The notes beneath the pieces are model-generated. The model had not been told where the DNA came from and did no database searches. It saw only the letters and a program-made list of their open reading frames with translations. A stretch of DNA of 33,965 nt. It comes from CAYUJH01 sp964394585 (GTDB lineage Bacteria > Bacteroidota > Bacteroidia > Cytophagales > Flammeovirgaceae). A program made the translations under genes and the position numbers. Positions 1 through 6,808 of this stretch are shown piece by piece (the stretch's first letter is position 1; the number at the start of each line of letters is the position of its first letter). Where the stretch lies: contig CAYMYI010000037.1 of the NCBI GenBank assembly GCA_964394585.1, positions 1 to 33,965 of the forward strand. Reading direction: 5' to 3'.

Positions 1-408
1 GCACTAGGCGAGTTGTTTGTGCGCAAACACCAAGAGCGAATGAAAGCAAGTACAGAAGCGCAAAGGGTGCGAGAAGAAAAGAATGCAGAGATAGCCACAC
101 TCCGCAACAGTTACGAGCAAGAGAACGAAGGCTTAAAGACAGCTATTAACGGGCAGAAGAAGCAGTTAGACAGCTTAGAGCAAATGATAGTACAGCGCGA
201 CATAACTCTAGCAGAGTTATCGACAGCCTATGCACACTCAGGCGAAGAGCTTGAACAGTGTAATGCTTTGTTGGCACAGTTAAAAAAAGAGTACGCACAG
301 TATAAAGACAGTACAAAGGAATGGAAAACAGTGTACGACAAAGAGCAACGCAGAGTAGAACGAATGATAAACACTAAACGAAAAACATTAAACAGTAATG
401 ATACTTAG
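1..408 (+). CDS. Coiled-coil phage protein, 5' end cut by window
   Basis: The frame is open from the first base, so the gene probably starts outside the window; the internal TTG at 13 and ATG at 40 are only fallback starts. The visible part (about 135 residues) is almost entirely charged, heptad-like coiled coil rich in Glu, Gln, Lys and Arg, with no catalytic motif. A missing N-terminal membrane anchor would make it resemble Rz-type inner-membrane spanins, which sit in lysis cassettes, but this cannot be seen here. It overlaps the next gene by 11 bases, suggesting translational coupling. Function is unassigned; spanin is only one possibility. Confidence 0.6.
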   Translation, partial: ALGELFVRKHQERMKASTEAQRVREEKNAEIATLRNSYEQENEGLKTAINGQKKQLDSLEQMIVQRDITLAELSTAYAHSGEELEQCNALLAQLKKEYAQYKDSTKEWKTVYDKEQRRVERMINTKRKTLNSNDT

Positions 409-739
409 AGAATTAATTGATGAAGAAGATTTAACTCTGATAATAGAGTTACTCGACAAAGAAGCTAAACGCCTAAAACGGCTTGCTGATGCACCTATTA
501 AAGGCTACGGTAGTGTAGAAAGCCAAATGCGCAAACAAGAACAAAGAGAAAAAGCAGAAGAATGGTTCTACGATAAAATAAAAAGCCCCTTTTGGGGCTT
601 TTTTTATTTCAAGGCTTTTTCTAGTTCTTGTTTAAGGGTTCGCTCTAGTTTTTTCTTTAGGAATGCCGAATCGCCCATAAACTGGCGTTGGGGCATAGGG
701 ATAGGGTGCGGTTTTGTAAACTTTACACCGTCGGGGTAG
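398..739 (+). CDS. Small charged phage protein with abnormal C-terminal read-through
   Basis: The ATG at 398 lies inside the last codons of the preceding gene. The first ~62 residues form a plausible small helical, charged protein (MILRELIDEEDLTLIIELL at the start). From about 580 the frame runs straight through a strong bidirectional terminator hairpin and then antisense through about 135 bases of the convergent morphogenesis gene. The Phe/Ser/Arg-rich tail there looks like a shadow of the other strand. Both other frames have a stop (TAA) within a few bases before the hairpin, so a single-base change, real or a sequencing error, would explain the lost stop. The body is probably a real gene; the tail probably is not. 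Confidence 0.45.
   Translation: MILRELIDEEDLTLIIELLDKEAKRLKRLADAPIKGYGSVESQMRKQEQREKAEEWFYDKIKSPFWGFFYFKAFSSSCLRVRSSFFFRNAESPINWRWGIGIGCGFVNFTPSG
580..605. terminator. Bidirectional intrinsic terminator
   Basis: A 10-bp perfect stem (AAAAAGCCCC / GGGGCTTTTT) with a TTTT loop has A and T tracts on both sides, so it can end transcription from both strands. It sits between the small plus-strand genes and the stop codon (604-606) of the minus-strand morphogenesis gene, exactly where two convergent units meet. Confidence 0.9.
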
Positions 740-1155
740 CTGCCATCTTTTTTAAGAAATACCATTTGGTTCTCAATCCCTAGCCTTCCCTTTTTTTTAC
801 GTTTAGTGTATTTACTGTTAAAGGGGATGTAAGGCGTTCCGCCGGGGTGGTTAATAGTACCGCCTTCGTTGTGTATTTGAGCATAAGGCACATCGGTAGA
901 AATAGTTACCTGTTTAGCCGATAGGCGGGAAATGCGAATAGAACGCCGTAGCCGCCCGCTTTTAATGAGCAGCCCTCTGCCCTTATCGGCTTTGTTTTTA
1001 CGGGGCTTCCATCGCTTGCGGCTTTTATCAATCCAGGTTTCTTGGGTGAACCTATCTTGAAAGAAGTTAACTGCCTCGTTGCCTAGTAGCAAAGGAATTT
1101 TTAGTACCATTTGCAAGAGCCTGCGCTCGAGTTGTTTTGGATTGAATTTTTGCAT
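604..1155 (-). CDS. Phage virion morphogenesis protein (Mu gpG / Phage_tail_S-like)
   Basis: This 183-residue basic protein resembles the Mu gpG-like virion morphogenesis family (also related to HK97 gp10-type head-tail proteins), which take part in joining head and tail. Seen in the sequence: an N-terminal helix, a central Arg/Lys-rich block followed by 'LIKSGRLRRSIRIS', the family-typical 'VPYAQIHNEGG' stretch near residues 90-100, a 'P..P.RQFMG' stretch near residue 155, and a terminal amphipathic helix. The ATG at 1155 is clear. It is the last gene of the minus-strand packaging/head block and ends at a shared terminator. A structured 108-base spacer separates it from the MuF gene. Confidence 0.85.
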   Translation of the reverse strand: MQKFNPKQLERRLLQMVLKIPLLLGNEAVNFFQDRFTQETWIDKSRKRWKPRKNKADKGRGLLIKSGRLRRSIRISRLSAKQVTISTDVPYAQIHNEGGTINHPGGTPYIPFNSKYTKRKKKGRLGIENQMVFLKKDGSYPDGVKFTKPHPIPMPQRQFMGDSAFLKKKLERTLKQELEKALK

Positions 1156-1191
1156 AGAACTAAAATTAAATTACTTTTGTAGTATAAGTAC

Positions 1192-1243
1192 GTCGCCTGT
1201 GAATGTAATGATAGATTGACAGGCGACCCGCGTGCGGGATGCC
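1192..1243 (-). promoter_or_regulatory. Alternative RNA hairpins upstream of the gpG-like gene
   Basis: In the transcript sense (minus strand), GTCGCCTGT (from 1227 to 1219) pairs perfectly with ACAGGCGAC (from 1200 to 1192) around an 18-nt loop. The same GTCGCC bases also form the 3' arm of a second hairpin, GGC-AT-CCCGC / GCGGG-TC-GCC (1243 to 1222, small loop, one 2x2 internal mismatch). The two structures share bases 1222-1227 and cannot form together. This looks like an attenuator or translation switch between the MuF and gpG-like genes; no known riboswitch family is recognised. Confidence 0.45.
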
Positions 1244-1248
1244 CTACC

Positions 1249-1276
1249 AAAGCAACTATATTATTATAGTTGCTTT
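1249..1276. repeat. 12-bp perfect hairpin over the MuF stop codon
   Basis: AAAGCAACTATA and TATAGTTGCTTT form a perfect 12-bp stem around TTAT. The TAA stop of the MuF gene (1264-1266) lies in the loop/stem boundary. On the minus strand no T tract follows, so it is not a classical terminator for that gene; on the plus strand a pyrimidine-rich TTTCCTTTTTT follows. It may protect the 3' end of the mRNA or block read-through from the convergent direction. Confidence 0.6.
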
Positions 1277-2469
1277 CCTTTTTTACGGAGAATATCAAAG
1301 TGTTTTTCATTTATAATTTCTTGCCTTGTGAGTTGAATAATAGTATTATCGCTCATAATAATATGTATATTTTTTATAAACTTACCTCTTTCTCCATCGC
1401 CCAATCGCGCTGATAATCCATTTGCGATAGTATCTATTGTATGTTTACTATTTAAAACGATAGCTACATTCTCTTTTTCCCTTCCTTTTTTGAAGCGAAG
1501 CGATTGCAAAACGGCGTTTTCTCCTTTTGCTGTTTTGGGTTCTTTAAAGTCGATAGGAAGGGCAAGTTCTTCAATAAAGGCATCGTAGCTAATAATACCC
1601 TGTTGTTTTGCTATGGGTAGTAAACGTACATTAAAGCCTTTATCGGCATAAACCTTGGCTATTTTACGGTTAGAGGTACGCTCTATTTTATTTTGAGAAT
1701 TAGGTATTTCAAAAACTTTCCCTCCTTTTTTACTAGTATATATGAGTTCAAAGGGATGTGTTATTCCTAATTTTTCAGTTACCCTTTTAAACTCTTCTTT
1801 TCTTATTTTAAAATACGGGTGTTTTTCGGGGAAAATGCGCCCTGTTTTGCCAGGGTTGTTACGGAAAACGGGAGGTATATCTAGTTCGGGCTTGGTTTTA
1901 GTACGCTTGCGTTCGCCATAACTAGCGGTATGTTGTTGTGCCAAGCAGCGGCATCGCCATCCGTTGGGTGGGTAGTAGCTATCCCAAAAAGGGTCGTTTA
2001 CGGGTAGTACTACTCCGTTGAGTGGGCGATGGCTTTGACGTACCCGTTCGTCGTTAGCGGTGCGGTATTCTAAAAAGGGGAGTGTATCGGCACTATTAAC
2101 CGACTCTATCCACTTACGCCCATTTTGTGCGGAGGCAATGGCAGTGTCGTACTCGGCTTGTAAATAGCCACTGTATGCTCCAATAATAGGCTCGGCAGCT
2201 TTTTTAAAGGCTTGGAAACTGCGTATAAAGCCGTTTTCGTCGGTTAAAGCGTTGGTTAAGTCTCTGAGTTGTTGGTAGTTTTGAGCGGCCACAAACACCT
2301 GCACATTTTGTTCTAAAAGCTTTACAAGGGTTTCGTCTTGTACATTGTAAGCTATTCGTTGTTTTCCGTATCCTTTTTCGACCGCTTGGGCGAGTAGGGC
2401 ATACGTTTCGTTAAAGAGGCGTTGGTGGGTAATGGGTTGTGGTTTGCCTTGCTGCGCATTCCCAAACAA
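1264..2469 (-). CDS. MuF/SPP1 gp7-like head protein with C-terminal nuclease-like domain
   Basis: Residues ~17-180 match the phage Mu F minor head family: 'RLFNETYALLAQAVEKGYGK', 'NGFIRSFQAFKK', then the conserved 'DERVRQSH..LNG' and 'PPNGWRCRC' motifs. MuF proteins are a few copies inside the capsid at the portal. Residues ~235-401 are an added domain ('NRKIAKVYADKGFNVRLLP', 'PIDFKEPK', 'ENVAIVLN', 'IHIIMSDN') that resembles CdiA-CT/PBECR-type (phage-Barnase-EndoU-ColicinE5/D-RelE-like) nuclease tails known on MuF-type 'polyvalent' proteins; the exact subfamily is inferred. The start is uncertain. The first usual codon is TTG at 2469, yet the frame stays open for 53 more codons up to a TAA at 2629-2631, reaching an A10 run at the end of the portal gene. 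Confidence 0.85.
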   Translation of the reverse strand: MFGNAQQGKPQPITHQRLFNETYALLAQAVEKGYGKQRIAYNVQDETLVKLLEQNVQVFVAAQNYQQLRDLTNALTDENGFIRSFQAFKKAAEPIIGAYSGYLQAEYDTAIASAQNGRKWIESVNSADTLPFLEYRTANDERVRQSHRPLNGVVLPVNDPFWDSYYPPNGWRCRCLAQQHTASYGERKRTKTKPELDIPPVFRNNPGKTGRIFPEKHPYFKIRKEEFKRVTEKLGITHPFELIYTSKKGGKVFEIPNSQNKIERTSNRKIAKVYADKGFNVRLLPIAKQQGIISYDAFIEELALPIDFKEPKTAKGENAVLQSLRFKKGREKENVAIVLNSKHTIDTIANGLSARLGDGERGKFIKNIHIIMSDNTIIQLTRQEIINEKHFDILRKKGKQL

Positions 2470-2609
2470 CGTTTGTAGAAGGCTGCTGATGGCGGCTTGT
2501 AGTGGCTGTGTTTCTGTTTCATCGAACGATTTGGCAAGTAATAACTTTTCTTTTGGATAGCGGTAAAAAGCCTCAACGGTAGATTTATGAAAGGTTTTAT
2601 CTATGGTTG

Positions 2610-3755
2610 CTAGGCTTTTTTTTTTGGTTTAGGGATTTTGTATTTAGTGTAGAAGTAGTCGGGGTCAATTTCCACAATGGTGGCTAACTGCAAATCCATT
2701 TCGAGCTGTTTATCTATGGGCAGCGTGTTTTCTTCTTCAAAAGAGAAATAGCCTTTTTCGCTAAGTGGCAAACCTAGCTTTAGGAGTATTTCTTTTAGTT
2801 GCCAGTTGAGTACATACTCCACAAACATTTTATCTTCTCGGATAACTTGCTGCTCGGTGCGCTCGTGTACCTCTGCCTGTGAGCGACTAGAGCCGTTCCC
2901 TGTGGTCATTGTTTGCCCAAGTACAAGTACGGTTAGTTCATCTTTTAGCATTTGCAAGAAATCGGTATGTATTTTAGTGTTGCCGTTTTCTGCTCCTTTG
3001 TGCAAATGAAGTGCAACGTACTCATCGGGCAGTACAATGGCTGCGCTGTTTCCTGCCTCTTGGGCAATTTTTTCGGCTTCTTCTCTTGCGCCACCTACGG
3101 CACCATTGTAACGGTATTCTCTAATAGGCGAGCCGAAAATCTCCACAAAATTAGCGAAGTCAATACTGCCGTTTCGCTTTAAAATGGTATTGGCTGCGGC
3201 AATATTAAACAAGCCTAGTTCGTCGTCGGCTTGTATTTCTAAAAAGTACGAGGCGTAAGGCTCTTCTTTGTAGTTAACCGTGTACACATCGTTTTTAGTA
3301 GAAGGTATATAGCTATTTAAGGTAATTGTACCCTGTTTAGGGTGTACGTGATGGCGAGGGATAAGGTGTACCTTATCTACATAGTTATCGTACACGGTGA
3401 ACTCTAATAGGGTATGCCCGTAAAAAACGGTTTCCATGATGTGCTTTACAAGCTGTATAAACCACGGGGCTTGAAAATAATCTTTATTTATTTGCTCGGT
3501 ATCCTTGCCCTCTTCTTGGTAGCGTATTTTGGTATTTTTTACGTTCCTAATACGTTTTTTGTAGATAGCGTTTAAATGTGCATCGAGCAGAATTTCCTCG
3601 TAGATTTCATACAGGTTTTTACGGACGGGGTGGTTTTTTCGCTCTGCTTGTTCTAAAGCGTTTCGCCATTTCTGCACGTCTACTTGCTGTCTATTGAGTT
3701 TATAGACATCAATTTTATTAATTACCACCTCTTGCTCGCCTCTTTTTTTAGCCAT
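2610..3755 (-). CDS. Phage portal protein (DUF935 / Mu gp29-like)
   Basis: This 381-residue protein begins 'MAKKRGEQEVV'; the ATG at 3755 is preferred because it lies one base beyond the upstream gp36-like gene's stop, whereas a start at 3866 would overlap that gene heavily. It looks like a Mu gp29-type portal: 'ILLDAHLNAIYKKRI', 'FYGHTLLEF', 'NFVEIFGSPIREYRY', and a C-terminal 'LVLGQTMTT', 'WQLKEILLKLGLP' and 'DPDYFYTKYKIPKPKKKA'. Portals form the dodecameric ring at the capsid vertex through which the terminase pumps DNA. The order terminase - gp36-like - portal - MuF fits that role. It ends in an A10 run that could allow frameshifting into the MuF gene. Confidence 0.88.
   Translation of the reverse strand: MAKKRGEQEVVINKIDVYKLNRQQVDVQKWRNALEQAERKNHPVRKNLYEIYEEILLDAHLNAIYKKRIRNVKNTKIRYQEEGKDTEQINKDYFQAPWFIQLVKHIMETVFYGHTLLEFTVYDNYVDKVHLIPRHHVHPKQGTITLNSYIPSTKNDVYTVNYKEEPYASYFLEIQADDELGLFNIAAANTILKRNGSIDFANFVEIFGSPIREYRYNGAVGGAREEAEKIAQEAGNSAAIVLPDEYVALHLHKGAENGNTKIHTDFLQMLKDELTVLVLGQTMTTGNGSSRSQAEVHERTEQQVIREDKMFVEYVLNWQLKEILLKLGLPLSEKGYFSFEEENTLPIDKQLEMDLQLATIVEIDPDYFYTKYKIPKPKKKA
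2616..2625 (-). other. A10 run: possible -1 frameshift site at the portal end
   Basis: Ten consecutive A (minus strand) lie just before the portal stop TAG (2610-2612). Slipping -1 there would bypass the stop and continue into the open frame of the MuF gene, giving a portal-MuF fusion. The MuF frame has no ATG, GTG or TTG start between this run and 2469, which makes either frameshifting or a non-standard start worth considering. Confidence 0.35.
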
Positions 3756-3756
3756 G

Positions 3757-4176
3757 TTAGTATCGGTTATTGCGTTTGTGTTCGGTTGCCAAAAAGATAT
3801 TATTACCCTCGTTTGCTCTCTGCTCTGTTTTTTCGGGCAAGTTGGCGGAGAGCTTACCTTTTGCAATGCTGTTGAGCCATTCGACGGCGTTCTCGTAGCG
3901 CACTTCCCTAATTTCGGGGATTTGGTTAGGGGTTAGCCTGCTGTGTATATGATACAAGAGCATATCTACGGCATACATTACAATTACAGGGTTGCGGTCT
4001 TGGGCAGTTTTAGCAAAAACGGCGGCCGCATCGTAGCGCGTTTGTAAGTAGGAGCTAATGTGTTCTATCACAATGCGCTCTACTTGCCCCAAAACGGCGG
4101 TATCTTGCTCTATAACACTCTGCAAGATACTGTTTTGGATAAAGGGTTTCAGGTCGTTATCGTTTAAGAATATCAT
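3757..4176 (-). CDS. gp36-like (DUF1320) head-tail connector protein
   Basis: This 139-residue protein resembles the Mu gp36/DUF1320 family: N-terminal 'MIFLNDNDLKPFI', a helical core with 'ISSYLQTRYDAAAVFA' and 'NPVIVMYAVDMLLYHIHSRL.P..IPEIREVRYENAVEWL', and a polar tail. These proteins resemble small head-completion/adaptor proteins. In Mu the gene follows the major capsid gene; here it lies between the terminase and portal genes on the opposite strand from the capsid gene, a rearranged order. Spacing is tight (2 bases after the 76-residue gene, 1 base before the portal), so it belongs to one operon. Confidence 0.8.
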   Translation of the reverse strand: MIFLNDNDLKPFIQNSILQSVIEQDTAVLGQVERIVIEHISSYLQTRYDAAAVFAKTAQDRNPVIVMYAVDMLLYHIHSRLTPNQIPEIREVRYENAVEWLNSIAKGKLSANLPEKTEQRANEGNNIFLATEHKRNNRY

Positions 4177-4178
4177 TT

Positions 4179-4409
4179 TTAAGGAGCAGGAGCAGGTTCG
4201 GTATAAATTTCGAGCGTTGTAGTGCCATCGGCGTTATCGTTTTTGCGGTGTTTAATTACATTGGTAGCACCGCTGCCCGCTTCCATTTGGGCAACGAGTT
4301 CTTTAAAAACGATTTCCTCTAATTCGGTAGAGGCGGTTTGGTACGTAAACAGTACCGCAGGGCGAAAACTGTTGTTAGCATCTTGTGTAATTTTAGTTTT
4401 TACAGCCAT
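4179..4409 (-). CDS. Small hypothetical phage protein
   Basis: A 76-residue protein starting 'MAVKTKITQDANNSFRPAV'. It has alternating beta-like segments and a central acidic helix ('STELEEIVFKELVAQMEAG') and ends 'TEPAPAP'. I do not recognise the family. It lies in the operon between terminase large subunit (23 bases upstream) and the gp36-like gene, so a head or packaging role is a guess from position only. Confidence 0.65.
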   Translation of the reverse strand: MAVKTKITQDANNSFRPAVLFTYQTASTELEEIVFKELVAQMEAGSGATNVIKHRKNDNADGTTTLEIYTEPAPAP

Positions 4410-4432
4410 TTTAAAAGGTATTTAAAGGTGAA

Positions 4433-5953
4433 TTAATAAGCGTTTTTTCGTTCTCGTTTAAAGAGTAAAGGCGGGGCTGCAGCTTGTAGGCGGCTAATGC
4501 GCTGCAAGAGCCACACCGCCCCTTCGAGGGCATCGGGGAAGTCGTCGGGGAAGCGGCTGCCTTTTTCGATAGAAAGGAGCTGCTCTTGTGCCACTTGCCA
4601 ATCGGCACTGTTTTTAAGTGCGCTGTTTATCCAAATAGCCGACCGCTCGAAAAACGGGCTAATAGACTCTATACGCTGAAATTTATCGGGTTTAGAGCGC
4701 ATATCGGCACGTATGGGCAGTTGGTAGCCTCGTTTTACGCCTTCTTTTTGAAAGTCGTCGAAAATAAGGTCTTGCATAAAGATAGCTTCCATGTAGTAGC
4801 TTATAAGCCTGTTTTGTGCTTCGGCGTTTTCGTGCAAATCGTAAAACCATTGCACCATGGTTGTAACCGAGCAGCGTTTTACGAACACATCGAGCAAGTG
4901 CAGCTCTGTACTTGCTTTTGGTTTAGCCAAGACGGCCACCGCCTTGTAGTCGTTTTTAGCACTTGCTTTAAAAGAAGGATCACAGTAGGCAATAATAGCC
5001 TCGTAAATAGCATTAGCGGGCATGGTTTTATATTGCAGCCATTCTTTTTTAAAGACAGAGCCAGCCTGTACGGGATTATTGAAAAACTCTTTTTGCGCTG
5101 CGCGCTCGCCTATAAAGTTAATTGCCTCTTTAATTTCTTGTTTGCTGTATTTTTCTTTCCAGGATGGGTTTCCTTTAGTATCGGTAGCGTTTACTTTAGA
5201 GTGAAAAATACCCTTTGTAGCTGCCATGTTCGCCAATACTGAACTTTTATGAATGCGGTTGCCCACCATAATAAAGCGACCTCTGCCCATATCCATTGCG
5301 CCAAATAGGGCGGTTTTAATCCAATCGACCATTTTAGCCACCCGTGCGGGGTTTTCTACCAGTTCGTCGTCGTCGAGGTCGTCAATCACAATATAGTCAG
5401 GTCGTTCTTCCTTTTTACGCAGCCCTCTGGGCGATTGCCCTCTACCGCGGGCAAAAAAGGCACAGCCGTCGAGCGTGGCAAAATTCCCTTGTTGCCAATC
5501 GCCAAAGGCTACCTGTGCGCCAAAATCGGCGAGGTAGCGTTGGTTGTATTGCAGTTCTGCCTGTAAGTCGGAAAGTAATGTATTTGCCGATTCGCTCGAT
5601 TTGCCTACCAACACCATCACTTTTAAATCCTTTTTAGCTTTTAGCCACAGGGGAATCATAATATCGAAGGTTACCGATTTAGCGTGGCCCCGGGCCCACT
5701 CGAAAACAGCTCTTAACTTGGGTTCTTTGGCTATTTTGTTGGCTGCTTGTATATGAAAGGCAGCGGGAGCGCATTTAGCATAATGCGGAAAGTAGTAAGA
5801 CACAAAAGCGGCGTAGTTATTTAAAAGTTTTTCTATCCGCTTTTTTTGTTCTGTTGCGGTTTCTTTCCCTTCTACCTGTGTACCCTGTTGCACTTCGGCA
5901 CAGACCAACTGCCACCGCTGCAAGCGTTCTTTGATTGCTTTTTTAGATTTCAT
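4433..5953 (-). CDS. Terminase large subunit
   Basis: This 506-residue protein has the two-domain layout of phage packaging motors. The N-terminal ATPase half carries a Walker A-like 'ARGHAKS' (about residue 88), preceded by 'FHIQAANKI', and Walker B 'YIVIDDLDDDEL' (about residue 190) followed by 'FIMVGNRIHKSSVL'. The C-terminal nuclease half has 'IIAYCDPSFKASAKNDYKAVAVL', whose Asp residues are typical of the RNase H-like metal site, and 'FPDDFPDALEGAVWLL' near the end. It packages phage DNA into the prohead through the portal. The ATG at 5953 overlaps the end of the small-subunit gene by 11 bases, the usual coupled TerS-TerL arrangement. Confidence 0.92.
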   Translation of the reverse strand: MKSKKAIKERLQRWQLVCAEVQQGTQVEGKETATEQKKRIEKLLNNYAAFVSYYFPHYAKCAPAAFHIQAANKIAKEPKLRAVFEWARGHAKSVTFDIMIPLWLKAKKDLKVMVLVGKSSESANTLLSDLQAELQYNQRYLADFGAQVAFGDWQQGNFATLDGCAFFARGRGQSPRGLRKKEERPDYIVIDDLDDDELVENPARVAKMVDWIKTALFGAMDMGRGRFIMVGNRIHKSSVLANMAATKGIFHSKVNATDTKGNPSWKEKYSKQEIKEAINFIGERAAQKEFFNNPVQAGSVFKKEWLQYKTMPANAIYEAIIAYCDPSFKASAKNDYKAVAVLAKPKASTELHLLDVFVKRCSVTTMVQWFYDLHENAEAQNRLISYYMEAIFMQDLIFDDFQKEGVKRGYQLPIRADMRSKPDKFQRIESISPFFERSAIWINSALKNSADWQVAQEQLLSIEKGSRFPDDFPDALEGAVWLLQRISRLQAAAPPLLFKRERKNAY

Positions 5954-6374
5954 ATTGCTTTATTTTAAAGTTGATGAAATCGTTCTGAAGCTGATTAAGC
6001 ACTTTTAAATCTACCAAATTGGGGGTGTGCGTAGAAAGGAACGCAACAAACTCCTCCATAATGGTTAAAACGGTATCAAGGCTAATTTTATCGGGGCTAA
6101 AGAAGTCGATAGAGGCTTTTAAATCTACCATTTCTTTTGTTGAAAAATGAGGGTCGGCACTAAGGGTAAGCGCACGGTGGTATAGATTTGCTAGGATTTC
6201 GTGGTTAGAGACCACGGTAATGCTCTTTAAAGTTGCCCACTTGTATTTTCTTTTCCATTCGGATATAGTTTTAGCAGTAACGCCAACCACCTCGGCAATT
6301 TCTTGCAGGTTCTTATCTGTATTTAAGAAAAGCGATTGAGCGAGCTGCCTTTTTTGTTCGTTTTTTTGTGCCAT
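5943..6374 (-). CDS. Terminase small subunit-like HTH protein
   Basis: A 143-residue protein with a helix-turn-helix near residues 20-47 ('NLQEIAEVVGVTAKTISEWKRKYKW'; shown in part by IAEVVGV and TISEWKRK), followed by helical segments that would support oligomerisation. This layout and the overlapping position upstream of TerL match phage small terminase subunits, which recognise viral DNA and load the large subunit. The ATG at 6374 is clear. A perfect 18-bp palindrome lies 12 bases upstream of the start and may control this late operon. A pure transcription regulator is the alternative reading. Confidence 0.75.
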   Translation of the reverse strand: MAQKNEQKRQLAQSLFLNTDKNLQEIAEVVGVTAKTISEWKRKYKWATLKSITVVSNHEILANLYHRALTLSADPHFSTKEMVDLKASIDFFSPDKISLDTVLTIMEEFVAFLSTHTPNLVDLKVLNQLQNDFINFKIKQYEI

Positions 6375-6386
6375 TCTAAATAAGCC

Positions 6387-6404
6387 GTTTTAATCCATTA
6401 AAAC
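6387..6404. promoter_or_regulatory. Palindromic operator-like site upstream of terS
   Basis: GTTTTAAT-CC-ATTAAAAC is a perfect inverted repeat with 8-bp arms, placed just upstream of the TerS start. Its size fits an operator for a small dimeric or tetrameric regulator; the ribbon-helix-helix-like protein encoded next door is the natural candidate. No binding is shown by sequence alone. Confidence 0.5.
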
Positions 6405-6445
6405 ACCCCGAACAACTCAATACACTAAAAAAGAAAAACAGTTGA

Positions 6446-6465
6446 TTTTAAAAGGTTTTAAAAGG
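6446..6465. repeat. Tandem 10-bp direct repeat, two copies
   Basis: TTTTAAAAGG is repeated twice with no spacer, immediately after the stop of the small ribbon-helix-helix-like gene and upstream of the TerS operon. Ribbon-helix-helix proteins often bind short tandem sites, so this may be an operator; AT-rich chance repeats are the alternative. Confidence 0.45.
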
Positions 6466-6466
6466 G

Positions 6467-6637
6467 TTATTCAGCCTTTTTGTTTTCTTCTATAGTTCCG
6501 TGCTGTGCTTCGTACTCGCTAATTATATTAGTGAGCCTAAAACGGATGTAAGTACCGAGGTCTAAACCGTTTTGCTTTGCAAGCACCTTCAATTTCTTTT
6601 TTGTACTGTCGGGTGTTTGAAATTGTATTCTTACCAT
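6467..6637 (-). CDS. Small ribbon-helix-helix-like protein
   Basis: A 56-residue gene on the minus strand with an ATG at 6637 and TAA at 6467-6469. It begins 'MVRIQFQTPDSTKKKLK', continues 'VLAKQNGLDLGTYIRFRLTN' and ends in a polar tail. A short N-terminal beta-like strand followed by two helices with 'NGLDLGTYIR' matches the layout of ribbon-helix-helix DNA-binding proteins (MetJ/Arc, CopG or MobC-like). It lies at the divergence point of the two structural gene blocks, between clusters of repeats and palindromes, which suits a repressor or switch of late genes. The call rests on fold pattern, not on a recognised family. Confidence 0.6.
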   Translation of the reverse strand: MVRIQFQTPDSTKKKLKVLAKQNGLDLGTYIRFRLTNIISEYEAQHGTIEENKKAE

Positions 6638-6808
6638 ACAAAGATGAAAATTTAAGAGGGTTAAAATGAGAGCCTATACAAAATAATGCTCATATATGTA
6701 GCAAATATACCGTAAAAAAGAAGTAAGATAACCTTACAATAAAAAAATATGGGTTAAAAATGTAGCAAAAGGCTTGTAAAATTGCAATACGATAAAAAAG
6801 TAAGCAAA
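6638..6808. promoter_or_regulatory. Divergent control region of the phage structural genes
   Basis: This AT-rich 171-base region separates the minus-strand block from the plus-strand block and must hold both promoters. It contains ATGTAGCAAA twice in direct orientation (6696-6705 and 6760-6769, starts 64 bases apart) and a perfect 5-bp-arm palindrome GTAAG-ATAAC-CTTAC (6723-6737) between them. No clear Bacteroidota -33/-7 promoter pair was found. Confidence 0.5.

Noticed and set aside
3756..3866. Longer portal frame starting at 3866
   Set aside because: The extra 37 residues overlap the gp36-like gene in another frame; ATG 3755 directly follows that gene's stop.
4586..5242. 218-codon plus-strand frame inside the terminase gene
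   Set aside because: It is antisense to a clear terminase large subunit and encodes a Cys/Phe-rich unlikely protein.
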